A stretch of DNA of 64,000 nt, taken from Actinomyces sp. (GTDB lineage Bacteria; Actinomycetota; Actinomycetes; Actinomycetales; Actinomycetaceae). Positions 1 through 8,263 of this stretch are shown one piece after another. Each line of letters begins with the position of its first letter. Positions within the stretch are counted from its first letter, which is position 1. The translations under genes and the position numbers were made by a program. A model generated the notes under the pieces. It was not told where the DNA came from and did not search any database. It worked only from the letters and a program-made list of their open reading frames with translations. The DNA lies in NCBI RefSeq assembly GCF_030530635.1, contig NZ_JAUMUL010000009.1:1-64000 (forward strand), written 5' to 3'.

Positions 1-283
1 GGCCGGGGCGCCAGACGGCGGCGTCGCGGTCGTGCGGGACGGCGGGGGCGAGGCCGTCGTCGGGCAGGTCGGCGGCGGTGGCCGGGGCGTCCAGGGCGAT
101 GCGGCCGCGGGCGTCGACCAGCAGCAGGCGGGTGGCTGGGTCGGCGGCGAGCGTGGCGATCAGGTTCGGCTGGCTGCGGCGCTCGGCGTCGCGGTCGGTG
201 GTGGCGCGGGACAGGGAGCGGGCGGTCGGCGTGGTGTTGGCGGGGGCCGCCTCTGCGGGGTCGGGCTGCGGCGTGGAGGTCAT
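1..283 (-). CDS. NAD(+) diphosphatase (NudC-like), N-terminal part, runs off window
   Basis: An open frame starts at the ATG complementary to 281-283 and runs without a stop to the window edge, giving 94 residues. It contains the run LSRATTDRDAERR followed by LIATLAADPATRLLLVDARG, which resembles the poorly conserved N-terminal domain of actinobacterial NudC proteins. The Nudix box and zinc ribbon would lie outside the window, so the function rests on weak N-terminal similarity. The family hydrolyses NAD(H) and NAD-capped RNA. The gene is divergent from the cysteine desulfurase. Confidence 0.5.
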   Translation of the reverse strand, partial: MTSTPQPDPAEAAPANTTPTARSLSRATTDRDAERRSQPNLIATLAADPATRLLLVDARGRIALDAPATAADLPDDGLAPAVPHDRDAAVWRPG

Positions 284-290
284 GAGGGCA

Positions 291-420
291 GCCTAGGCGC
301 GGATGGACCGCTTATCCCCCGGATGGACCGCTTGCGCGCGGATGGACCGCCGTAACCACTGGCTACGGCGGTCCAAGTGGGCGCAAGCGGTCCAAGTGGG
401 ATTCGGGGGTCCAACTGGGG
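291..420. repeat. Mirrored array of GGACCGC-type repeats with nested hairpins
   Basis: Three copies of GATGGACCGC (near 301, 321 and 340) are followed by three inverted relatives (CGGTCCAAGTGG near 370 and 389, and GGGTCCAACTGG near 407). The centre is a hairpin with arms GGACCGCCGTA at 344-354 and TACGGCGGTCC at 364-374. A second pair, GGACCGCTTGCGC at 325-337 and GCGCAAGCGGTCC at 381-393, nests outside it. The array fills the space between the divergent NudC-like and desulfurase genes, so it could be a multi-site operator or a REP-like element. Confidence 0.8.
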
Positions 421-436
421 CGGATACGCTGCCGTC

Positions 437-1675
437 ATGAGTTCCGGGAGCGCCGTCGCGCGGGTCTACCTCGATCATGCCGCCACCACGCCGGTGCGGG
501 CGGAGGTGGCCGAGCAGGTGGCCCGCGACCTGGCTTCCGGCTTGGGCGGGTGGGCGAATCCGGCGGCGCAGCACGCCTCGGGGCGGCGGGCCGGGGCGCT
601 GCTGGCACGGGCGCGCGCCCGACTGGCGGGGGCGCTGGATGTGGACCCGCATGAGGTGATCTTCACCAGTGGCGGTACTGAGGCCGACGCGCTGGCGGTC
701 GCCGGTCGGGTGCTGGCGGCCCGGGCGGCGGGGATGGAGCGCCCGCGCGTGGTCACCTCCCCGATCGAGCATCCGGCGGTGCTGGACAGTGCGCGCACCG
801 CGGCCGCGCAGCTGGGCGCCGAGCATGTGTCGCTGACCGTGGATGGCGCCGGACGGGTCGAAACCAGCACCCTCGGTCCGGCGCTGGCGGGCGGGACCGC
901 CGTGGTGAGTGTGATGGCGGCGAATAACGAGACCGGCCTGGTGCAGGACCTGGCCGGTCTCGTGGCGGCGGTGCGTGCGGCGACCGGGACGGAGCGGCCG
1001 GGCGCGCCGGGTTATGTGCCCGTGCACACCGATGCGGTGGCGGCGGTGGGCCGGGTGCCGCTGGACTTTCACGGCTGGGGGCTGGATGCGCTGTCGCTGA
1101 GCGGGCACAAGCTCGGGGCGCCGGTGGGCGTCGGCGCGCTGATTGCGCGGCGCGACTTCACGCTGGTGGCGCCGATGGGGGGCGGGCGGCAGGAGCGCGG
1201 GCTGCGCTCGGGCACGCAGGACGTGGTCGGGGCGCGGGCGCTGGCGCTGGCCGCGGAGCTGGCGGTGGCCGAGCAGGCGGCGGAGGCGGCGCGGCTGGAG
1301 GGGTTGCGCGAGCGCCTGCTGGCGGGGGCGGGCGCGGTGGAGGGCGTGCATGCGACCCTGCCCGACGGCGTGGCGCATCTGCCGGGCACGGCGCACCTGT
1401 GGGTGGAGGACGCCGACGCCGAGGCGCTGCTCATGGCGCTGGATATGGCCGGATTTGATGTGTCGGCCGGGTCGGCCTGCCATGCGGGGGTGTCGCGGCC
1501 GAGCCACGTGCTGCTGGCGATGGGCTACGGGGAGGAGGCGGCGCGGGCCACGCTGCGCTGTTCCCTGGGCAGGGAGACGGGCGCCCAGGATGTGGAGCGC
1601 CTGCTGGCGGCCCTGCCCGGCGCCGTGCGCACCGCCCGCCGCGCCCGGCAGCGGCGGGGCGCCCTGCACGCGTAG
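437..1675 (+). CDS. Cysteine desulfurase (IscS/NifS family)
   Basis: A 412-residue PLP enzyme that removes sulfur from L-cysteine as an enzyme persulfide for tRNA thiolation and Fe-S assembly. The N-terminal signature YLDHAATTPV, the PLP-binding lysine K225 in LSGHKLG and the persulfide cysteine C348 in SAGSACHAG are all visible, as is the C-terminal LRCSLGRET. The ATG at 437 is chosen because homology begins there; an in-frame GTG at 377 lies inside the repeat array. In actinobacteria this gene usually sits directly before mnmA, its tRNA-thiolation partner. Here about 7.6 kb of inserted DNA separates the two. Confidence 0.93.
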   Translation: MSSGSAVARVYLDHAATTPVRAEVAEQVARDLASGLGGWANPAAQHASGRRAGALLARARARLAGALDVDPHEVIFTSGGTEADALAVAGRVLAARAAGMERPRVVTSPIEHPAVLDSARTAAAQLGAEHVSLTVDGAGRVETSTLGPALAGGTAVVSVMAANNETGLVQDLAGLVAAVRAATGTERPGAPGYVPVHTDAVAAVGRVPLDFHGWGLDALSLSGHKLGAPVGVGALIARRDFTLVAPMGGGRQERGLRSGTQDVVGARALALAAELAVAEQAAEAARLEGLRERLLAGAGAVEGVHATLPDGVAHLPGTAHLWVEDADAEALLMALDMAGFDVSAGSACHAGVSRPSHVLLAMGYGEEAARATLRCSLGRETGAQDVERLLAALPGAVRTARRARQRRGALHA

Positions 1676-1723
1676 GCGGTTCACGCCGGGGCTGGCGCAT
1701 AGGCTTACGCCACCTGGCGGGGG

Positions 1724-2480
1724 CGTGTTCAGTGGTCTGTGTAAGCCCTGATTGAGAGGACCTACTGTGATGACTGTGATCGACGAGAAGAAGACTGCTG
1801 CGACTGGGACTGCTGCGAGTGGTAGTGGTGTGGCCCGGGAGCTGGCCGCTTCCGGCGCGTTGGACGGCCTGTTCGAGCAGGTCGAGTCCGGCAAGGCGGG
1901 TGCTGACCGCTGCGGACGGGCTGCTGCCGGCGCTGTTGAAGGAGGCCCCGGGGTGCGGGGCCTGCAGGCCGAGCTGACCGACCACCTGGGCTACGAGAAG
2001 GGCCAGCACGCCGCCACGGCGCGGGGCAACGCCCGTAACGGCACGACGACCAAGATGATCGACTCCGAGGTCGGTTCCTTCGAGACCTGTGGTCCCCCCG
2101 AGACCGGGCAGGATCGTTCACGCCCCGCCTGGTGCGTAAGGGCCAGCGGCGCATGGACGGCCTGGATTCGATGATTGTGAGCCTGTACGCGGGCGGGATT
2201 GAGGGTGCGGGAGATCCGCCACCACCTGGAGTCCAGCCTCGGGGTGGAGCTGTCGGCCGGGACGATCTCCAAGGTCACCGACGCGGTGTGTGAGGCGGTC
2301 CTGGAGTGGCAGAACCGGCCCCTGGAGGAGTTCTACCCGGTCATCTACCTGGACGCCATCCGCATCAAGGTACGCGTCGACCACCGTGTGACCACCAGGT
2401 CAGCCCACATCGCCGTAGGTGTCGACATGGATGGGATCAAGCACGTCCTGGGCATCTGGGTGCAGGGGCGAGGAGGGGGC
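1724..2480 (+). mobile_element. Remnant of an IS256 (mutator)-type insertion sequence
   Basis: The stretch begins with a terminal-looking sequence (GTTCAGTGGTCTGTGTAA near 1728) just after the desulfurase stop. It carries a degenerate transposase reading frame, then ends abruptly at 2480 where the IS3-type element starts. No continuation of the transposase was found after the IS3 copy ends at 3909, so the 3' half is missing. The exact left end is inferred. Confidence 0.65.
1770..2480 (+). pseudogene. IS256-family transposase, frameshifted and 3'-truncated
   Basis: Characteristic IS256 transposase segments are visible but scattered over frames: LQAELTDHLGYEKG, then TPRLVRKGQRRMDGLDSMI, then REIRHHLESSLGVELSAG and FYPVIYLDAIRIKVR with the first catalytic Asp region. 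Shifts occur near 1915-1950, 2085-2120 and 2205, and another near 2470 where GEEGA would be expected. The sequence ends in the IS3 left end, so the remaining catalytic Asp and Glu are lost. It cannot give an active enzyme. Confidence 0.85.
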
Positions 2481-2502
2481 TGAACTGCACCGGGTTTGAT
2501 GG
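2481..2502 (+). repeat. IS3-type left terminal inverted repeat
   Basis: Starts TGAACTGCACCGGGTTT and pairs with the complement of 3888-3909. Confidence 0.75.
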
Positions 2503-2523
2503 AGGCAGTGAATGCACGGAAGG

Positions 2524-2850
2524 ATCACTGTCATGAGTGCACCGAGGAAGTATCCCGAGGAGTTGCGGGAGCGGGCTACCAGGATGGCTGTGGAGGCCCG
2601 CCGGGACCCCGACCGGTCCAAGGGGGCGATCCGTAGGATCGCCGACGAGCTGGGCGTCCACCCCGAGGCGCTGCGCACCTGGGTGAAGAAGGCCGAGGTC
2701 GACGCGGGCGCCAGGCCGGGAACCACCAGTCAGGACGCCCAGCGGATCAGGCAGCTGGAGGACGAGAACCGTGAGCTGCGCAGGGCGAACGCGATATTGA
2801 GGAGCGCGTCGGCTTTTTTCGCGGCGGAGCTCGACCGCCCATCCCGCTGA
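2524..2850 (+). CDS. IS3-family transposase OrfA
   Basis: A 108-residue helix-turn-helix protein that binds the IS ends. It begins MSAPRKYPEELRERA and carries the HTH around DELGVHPEALRTWVK. A leucine-zipper-like helix with regularly spaced hydrophobic residues follows (RQLEDENRELRRANAIL). Near its end lies the heptamer T TTT TTC (2814-2820), a canonical -1 slippery sequence. It would shift ribosomes into the orfB frame to make the OrfAB transposase. ATG 2524 is preferred over the in-frame ATG at 2512. Confidence 0.85.
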   Translation: MTVMSAPRKYPEELRERATRMAVEARRDPDRSKGAIRRIADELGVHPEALRTWVKKAEVDAGARPGTTSQDAQRIRQLEDENRELRRANAILRSASAFFAAELDRPSR

Positions 2851-3879
2851 TCTGTGAGTACATCGACTCTCACAAGGAGGAGTTCGGGGTCGAGCCGATC
2901 TGCCAGGCGCTGGTCAGCGCCGATGTCAAGATCGCCCCGAACACCTACTACGCGGCCAAGTCCCGTCCCCCCAGTGCCAGGGCTGTGCGCGATGACGCTT
3001 TGAAGACTGAGATCAGGAGGGTGCATGAGAAGAACTACTGGGTGCTGGGCGCAAGGAAGATGCACGCCATGCGGGGCCGGCCCGAGGAGTCAGAGCGCCA
3101 CGGGCTGGGGCATGTGGCCCGCTGCACGGTGGAGAGGTTGATGCGGGCGATGGGCCTGCACGGCATCCGCCGCGCCAAGTCACCGCGTACCACGCGCAGC
3201 GCGCCCAAGGACCAGTGCCCCGCGGATCTGGTGAACCGGCACTTCAGCGCGTTCAAGCCCAACGAGTTGTGGGTCGCGGACATAACCTACGTGCGCACCC
3301 TGTCGGGCTGGGTGTATGTGGCTTTCGTCACCGACGTCTACTCCCGCAGGATCATCGGGTGGCAGACGTCTACGAGCCTGTACACCGACATGGCCCTGGA
3401 CGCCCTGAAAATGGGGATCTGGCAGCGCCAGCGCGAGGGCGCGGACCTGAAGGGCCTGGTCCACCATTCCGACCGCGGTGTGCAGTACCGGGCGATCCGT
3501 TACGGGCAGGCCCTGTCCGACTGCGACGCGGTCGCCTCGGTCGGGTCGAAGGGAGATTCCTACGACAACGCTCTGGCCGAAGCCCTGAACTCCCTGTACA
3601 AAGCGGAATTGATCCGCAACCGCAAGTACCTCGACGAGCACGGCCCGTGGGAGGGCATCGACGATGCCCGTGTTCGCTACCGCTGAGTGGGTGCACTGGT
3701 TCAACACGACCCGCCCCCACTCCGCCATCGGCATGCACGCCCCTATCCAGCACGAGCAGGCCTACACCCCACCAGACGACAACATCGACACCGACACCAT
3801 CGACAACGCCGACGCCGAGGACATCGGCGAGCAGATCACCACCAACCAACCCCAGCCGGCAACCACCGGCGCCAGATAA
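2820..3879 (+). pseudogene. IS3-family transposase OrfB, rve/DDE domain, frameshifted near its C-terminus
   Basis: The frame -1 to orfA gives an integrase-core protein with an HTH_21 region (KNYWVLGARKMHAM). The three catalytic acids lie in WVADITYV, HHSDRGVQY and DNALAEALN. The frame stops at 3684-3686 after DDARVRYR. The conserved tail EWVHWFNTTRPHSAIG is encoded in another frame from 3664 to 3879, so one small indel near 3660-3685 has broken the gene. Part of the last helix is lost, and this copy is probably unable to transpose by itself unless the indel is a sequencing error. Confidence 0.8.
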
Positions 3880-3887
3880 AACACCCT

Positions 3888-3909
3888 CCACAAAACCCGG
3901 GGCTTGACA
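3888..3909 (-). repeat. IS3-type right terminal inverted repeat
   Basis: Read on the minus strand it starts TGTCAAGCCCCGGGTTT, matching the left end at the TG tip and the CCGGGTTT core. Confidence 0.75.
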
Positions 3910-4257
3910 GAGCCCCGAAAGCGACCTGACAAACACACAGCAACCAAGAGTCCAAAAAAGCCCAGCACTCCAGTCCACGTCCTCGATATCCATCTTCCCG
4001 CGCTCTTTCGTGTGTTGGTGGGTCAGCCTGCCAGGCAGACGGCCCCGCACCCACGTTACGAAAGGACTCTAAGGCTAAGGCGCCTCGGGCCGTTCCCCTA
4101 ATCAGCAATCACCATCCACCCGCCACCTTGGGTTCCAACACCGCCCGGATCATTGCGTAGACATATCATGCCCACCGCGGCTGGCCCGGCACCGGACCAC
4201 CCGGAACCACCAACAAGGTAGCGGCAGACGACGCAACAACATCGAATCAAACAGGCC
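3910..4257. other. Intergenic stretch with no recognised gene
   Basis: The 348 bp between the IS right end and the stop of the second ABC permease are AT-richer than the flanking chromosome. They hold no open frame with recognisable similarity, and no continuation of the IS256-type transposase. They are probably insertion or deletion debris at the left side of the island. Confidence 0.5.
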
Positions 4258-5040
4258 TCAGCTCCCCGTGCTCGTGTACTCAGCGACGCCCCGCCGCCAG
4301 AGCGCAGCCGCGGCGTACACGAGCGCGACCAGTACACCCATCAGCGCCATCGCCCATCCAAACCCGAGATCGCCGGTAAGCAAGCCTGCTGGGACGTAGC
4401 CAGTAAACGCAAAAGGAAGCACCGTCAAAAGAACGCCACTAACCGCCGTCGGAAAAATACCTAGCGGATACTGGCCAAACGACGCCACCGAAAACACCGC
4501 CGACATAACCCCAGAAGAATCCACGAGCCAGAACGACAAAGACGCAAGGCATACATGCACGAGAATGAACACTGCCGCACTCGCCGCAATCAGCAACGGG
4601 ATCGCCAACAAGGACGCGATACCGACAAACGGCGTATGACACATCAGCGCCCAGCCCAATGCAAGAACACCAACAATAACCTGTCCAATACCTTGTATAT
4701 TAACCCGTTCAGCGACAACCTGAAATAGTAAGCCGCGCGGGCGAACCAGAACGCGATCAAATTCACCTTGTTGAATAAATCTTGACCCTAGAACCCAAAG
4801 GTTATCGAAGAAAAGCAGGTGACCGGCGCGCCCCAAAGTACTGAATGCAAACATAAGCAATACGTCGGAAAACGGCACGCCAGCTAATGCATTGACCTGG
4901 GAAAAAACCACCATCAAGAATACCGCCGAGAGCGCCGTCTCGAGCAAAGAAGAAGCCAGACCAATTACGAAGTCCAGCCGAAACCTAAGCACGCTAATTA
5001 CGTGCGCGCGTAAATACGCAAAGTAAACCAATCCATGCAT
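4258..5040 (-). CDS. ABC-2 type exporter permease (DUF990-like), second subunit
   Basis: A 260-residue integral membrane protein with about six hydrophobic segments. A positively charged cytoplasmic loop (DRVLVRPRGLLFQVVAE) is typical of the DUF990/ABC-2 permeases that pair with NatA-like ATPases. It is the last gene of the minus-strand operon and starts 6 bp after the first permease stops. Such proteins form heterodimeric export channels, and some relatives have been described as viologen or drug exporters. The substrate cannot be told from sequence. The gene is AT-richer than the chromosome around the island. Confidence 0.75.
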   Translation of the reverse strand: MHGLVYFAYLRAHVISVLRFRLDFVIGLASSLLETALSAVFLMVVFSQVNALAGVPFSDVLLMFAFSTLGRAGHLLFFDNLWVLGSRFIQQGEFDRVLVRPRGLLFQVVAERVNIQGIGQVIVGVLALGWALMCHTPFVGIASLLAIPLLIAASAAVFILVHVCLASLSFWLVDSSGVMSAVFSVASFGQYPLGIFPTAVSGVLLTVLPFAFTGYVPAGLLTGDLGFGWAMALMGVLVALVYAAAALWRRGVAEYTSTGS

Positions 5041-5046
5041 ACTCTT

Positions 5047-5838
5047 CTAACCCCCAAATACCTCTACGCGTCGAACGGCGAGCCGCAACACGATCTTTGC
5101 CATGCACGCACTAACCAAGATCCAAAGTAGCTGAATTCCATACAAACTTAACCAATCGACACCCCCACTCGGCGTTAAAAAGTGCCTAAGAGGAGAGTAG
5201 AGCGCATTAGCGTAAGGCAGCATGAAAGCAAATGTCTGAAACCAAGTCGGAAACAAAGACAAAGGAAGTAATGCACCTGAGAACAGCGCCACAATCGAGT
5301 TCCTGACAAGCCATAACCCCCACGTATTGTTAGTCCAGAAAGCCAAGCATGCGATCAGCAAGTCCAGAAGCTGTATCGTGACGCCGCCCAAAACAATAGC
5401 AACCGCTAGCGCGACGTAGCTATTCAGGCTCGTAAGGAATACCGACGGGGCAACTAAGAAGCCCACGACAACCAGCGCGGCGCCCGATTTAGTAAGCTCC
5501 ACAAGCTTTTGACCCGCATTGGCCGCCAGAAGATGACCTATGATGGAATACGGGCGAACCAGCTCGACCGCGATCTCTCCTCGGGCGACCATGAGTGACA
5601 AGATCCTACCCGCTCCGAAGGCGTTGAACTCTGTCACCAGTGACGACAAGACAACATATCCGGCCATCTGCTCAAGACCCATATCTCCGATGGCCTCTCG
5701 TTGCGCAAAGACCGCACGCCAAAAGAAATACAACAACGAGACCTTGAATAGCAGACCAAGAAGGCCGAACCAATAAGCACTGCGGTACGCAATGCCTGCC
5801 GAAAACGCAACTCGCGTGATCGCAACATAGCCTCTCAT
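5047..5838 (-). CDS. ABC-2 type exporter permease (DUF990-like), first subunit
   Basis: A 263-residue membrane protein with about six transmembrane segments. The cytoplasmic motif GEIAVELVRPYSII matches the LVRP motif of its partner permease. Its start ATG overlaps the ATPase stop by 4 bp (5835-5838), so the two are translationally coupled. It should form the membrane pore with the second permease, powered by the upstream ATPase. The paired subunits with a shared motif support a heterodimeric exporter rather than an importer, and no substrate-binding protein is present. Confidence 0.78.
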   Translation of the reverse strand: MRGYVAITRVAFSAGIAYRSAYWFGLLGLLFKVSLLYFFWRAVFAQREAIGDMGLEQMAGYVVLSSLVTEFNAFGAGRILSLMVARGEIAVELVRPYSIIGHLLAANAGQKLVELTKSGAALVVVGFLVAPSVFLTSLNSYVALAVAIVLGGVTIQLLDLLIACLAFWTNNTWGLWLVRNSIVALFSGALLPLSLFPTWFQTFAFMLPYANALYSPLRHFLTPSGGVDWLSLYGIQLLWILVSACMAKIVLRLAVRRVEVFGG

Positions 5839-6836
5839 TTAAGACCTCCCGCATAGATCTGGCCAATGATAGATTCGACGTCAGGGTCGCCGACACTAAC
5901 GTCATCTACTTCCATTACTGAGGTCACCGCAGAAATCACGCGCCCGTTTGTTGTCGCCTCCGGATCGAACTCGACTACCAGATGTCGTTCATCAATATTA
6001 GCAATGTGTGCTGTTTCAGGCAGCTCGATATTCCTGTCTATGGGCCAGCCCTCATCAAAAGTGAATTCGACGGTGCGAAACGGAGTGATCGCGCTTTTAA
6101 GCCGGTCAATGTCTCCGTCGAACACCGTTCGGCCGTCGTCAATTACTACCAACCGTTTGCATAATGCCTCGACGTCTCCCATATCATGTGTCGTAAGCAG
6201 AATCGTTGTACCGTCTTGGACGTTGATCTGTTGTAGGTACGATCGAATCGTTGCCTTCACCGTAACATCCAACCCGATCGTAGGCTCGTCCAGAAACACC
6301 ACCTTTGGTCGATGTAGGAGCGAGGCAGCAAGCTCGCAGCGCATCTTCTGTCCCAAAGACAGCTGGCGAGTCGGCAGCGACAGCAACTCGCCAAGATCGA
6401 GATCCGTCGTCATCTCATCGATACGTGCCTCTGCGTCGTTTCGGGAGAGACCGTAAATAGCTCCGACTAGCCGCAAAGACTCGCGAACAGGTACGTCCCA
6501 ATTTAACTGTGACCGCTGACCAAAAACGACACCAATCTGACGCGCATTTAGAATGCGATCCTTGCTCGGCGAAACACCGTGTACCATCACCTCTCCGACG
6601 TCCGGCCTAAGTACGCCGGTAAGCATCTTGATGGTGGTGGACTTCCCAGCTCCGTTTGGGCCAAGAAATCCGACGAACTCACCGGGCGCAATCTCGAGAG
6701 ATAGATCAGACACCGCCTCAATTTCGCTGAAACTTCGATGGAACATAGTGGTGAGGGAGCCCAACAATCCGTCACCCCGCTCCTGAATCCGGTAAGTCTT
6801 CGAAAGATTCGTCGCCTTGATGGCTGATGTCACCAT
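5835..6836 (-). CDS. ABC transporter ATP-binding protein (exporter type)
   Basis: A 333-residue ATPase with Walker A GPNGAGKST at about residues 59-67, signature LSLGQKM, Walker B VVFLDEPTIGLD and switch histidine in TTHDMGD. About 90 residues follow the nucleotide-binding domain, as usual for the NatA/DUF990-associated group. It overlaps the cupin-tailed gene by 7 bp at its start and the first permease by 4 bp at its stop. The cupin protein and the exporter are therefore made from one transcript. It energises the two permeases downstream. Confidence 0.9.
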   Translation of the reverse strand: MVTSAIKATNLSKTYRIQERGDGLLGSLTTMFHRSFSEIEAVSDLSLEIAPGEFVGFLGPNGAGKSTTIKMLTGVLRPDVGEVMVHGVSPSKDRILNARQIGVVFGQRSQLNWDVPVRESLRLVGAIYGLSRNDAEARIDEMTTDLDLGELLSLPTRQLSLGQKMRCELAASLLHRPKVVFLDEPTIGLDVTVKATIRSYLQQINVQDGTTILLTTHDMGDVEALCKRLVVIDDGRTVFDGDIDRLKSAITPFRTVEFTFDEGWPIDRNIELPETAHIANIDERHLVVEFDPEATTNGRVISAVTSVMEVDDVSVGDPDVESIIGQIYAGGLK

Positions 6837-8263
6837 GCTACCTCCGGTATGTAGTTACGTTTTGTCTGGTGAAATGGGTAGTGGAAGCGAGATGGCAGTT
6901 GCACGCAGATCTGGCTGAAGCGTCCCGTCTCGTCTCCGGAGGCCGCTTGCACTAGGTGCGGTACCCCTTCACGAACTACGGCAAACGCACCGTGTTCGAT
7001 GTGGATAATCTCACGACGCCCCCTGATGAATATCGCGAGATCGATCGCTCCGGCCGCACAATAGTAGACCTCGGTGAAGCTGGGGTGAAGGTGCGCACGT
7101 TCCTCTTCACGGATCTTGACAAAGGCAGTCGGAGGTTCGGACGCCACGTTCGCAGATCTTCGCGATACCGCGATTGAAGGAAATATTGCCGCTATTCCGG
7201 AAGTCGAATCGATGTTCCATTCCGACTGCATGCCATCCCAAGGAGAAAGCCTCTGACTGTGGTCGAAGATGTAGACATCTGGCACGACTCGCCTGACGCC
7301 AGTGTTATTGATAGGCGCAATACCCGATTCGGGATCAAAACGGTTGTAATCGCTAGGGAGACATCTTTCCTGCACCACAATTCCTTCGGCTAAATCGGCT
7401 TTGGATGTCGCTCGTACCCTCACTCCAGGCAGCAACTGGACTACTTGTTCGGATCCATCGAAATGACAGACCGCGGCCTCAATCTCAAGATCACCGGTCA
7501 CGCGCGGAGTTGTGATCAAATACCGCACGCTGTTGTTGTCCTCCAACAGGCGCGACGCTAATGAGCCTCCCTTGCCCATAGAGTAACCTTCGAGATCGGA
7601 GCTGAACACACCCATATGCATCAACGATTCGTACGGGAGTTGGTATATCCCTCCTGGGTCAGCAACATGCACGACAGGATCATCCTCGTCGGTTTCGCAC
7701 ATGTTGCGACTCGCTTCATAGTAGCGTCCATAGCATTGAATGTCCGATTCAGTTATTCGTCCGGAAACAGTCTGCGAGTCGTACCCCATTGCGACGCGCC
7801 CAGCGTCGATCCCATCGATCACGAACGCATCGGAGACTGCATCCAGCAGTTCCTGACGATCGGTCCACGGTGCGCACGGAGTACCGGCAATTACCGCGAA
7901 GTTATCTCCGCCGTTCTCAAAGTCCCATGACCCCACACCCACCGACTGTACATGCCCCACAGAACGGTGCACCACAAATGCTTCTCTCGGCGGGGAGAAA
8001 GACACGAACCACGCGTCGGTATCTAGCTCCACGATGGTGCGACGTACAGTGTATGCTACCTGTGGGCTGATGCACTCGAACCACGTTGAGTAAGCGAATA
8101 GCCATCCGCTAGTTTCGTCAAATTCGAATCGAATAGGCTCGCCAGACTTGACGAATTTCGCGATCACCTCCTGCTTCGAGTCGAGGTTCTCCGTACCTTG
8201 TACAGCAAGGCTAGCTGCAAATACTCCATTTACTGATATGCCAGACGCTCCCACTCGAGTCAA
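6830..8263 (-). CDS. Unknown protein with a C-terminal cupin domain
   Basis: A protein of about 477 residues. Only the last ~100 residues are recognisable: a cupin barrel with metal-ligand pattern H391-x-H393 and E398 in HLHPSFTEVYY, and H436 in GVPHLV. The first ~370 residues match no family I can name and look beta-rich and soluble. I see no signal peptide or membrane segment. The start is uncertain: TTG at 8263 overlaps the upstream 2H stop as TTGA and has GGGAGG (8270-8275) six bases before it. GTG at 8254 is an alternative. A metal-dependent isomerase, epimerase or dioxygenase role is possible but unproven. Confidence 0.7.
   Translation of the reverse strand: MTRVGASGISVNGVFAASLAVQGTENLDSKQEVIAKFVKSGEPIRFEFDETSGWLFAYSTWFECISPQVAYTVRRTIVELDTDAWFVSFSPPREAFVVHRSVGHVQSVGVGSWDFENGGDNFAVIAGTPCAPWTDRQELLDAVSDAFVIDGIDAGRVAMGYDSQTVSGRITESDIQCYGRYYEASRNMCETDEDDPVVHVADPGGIYQLPYESLMHMGVFSSDLEGYSMGKGGSLASRLLEDNNSVRYLITTPRVTGDLEIEAAVCHFDGSEQVVQLLPGVRVRATSKADLAEGIVVQERCLPSDYNRFDPESGIAPINNTGVRRVVPDVYIFDHSQRLSPWDGMQSEWNIDSTSGIAAIFPSIAVSRRSANVASEPPTAFVKIREEERAHLHPSFTEVYYCAAGAIDLAIFIRGRREIIHIEHGAFAVVREGVPHLVQAASGDETGRFSQICVQLPSRFHYPFHQTKRNYIPEVAW

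Larger units (their letters stand above)
2481..3909 (+). mobile_element. IS3-family insertion sequence
   Basis: An element of about 1.43 kb. Its imperfect 22-bp terminal inverted repeats begin with TG and share the core CCGGGTTT (2481-2502 and complement of 3888-3909, 15 of 22 matching). It encodes overlapping orfA and orfB in the usual IS3 arrangement. No clear target duplication is visible: the left flank is GGC and the right flank is GAG, consistent with a deletion after insertion. It sits inside the IS256-type transposase. Confidence 0.85.

Noticed and set aside
377..436. Upstream GTG extension of the cysteine desulfurase
   Set aside because: The extra 20 residues are encoded by the repeat array and are not part of the conserved fold.
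293..1894. A 533-codon open frame on the minus strand across the cysteine desulfurase
   Set aside because: It is Arg/Pro/His-rich, overlaps a gene with complete catalytic motifs and has no recognisable domain; long antisense frames are expected at this GC content.
3836..4108. Short minus-strand frames right of the IS3 element, checked for the missing IS256 transposase part
   Set aside because: None shows the KFW or later catalytic motifs of the transposase.
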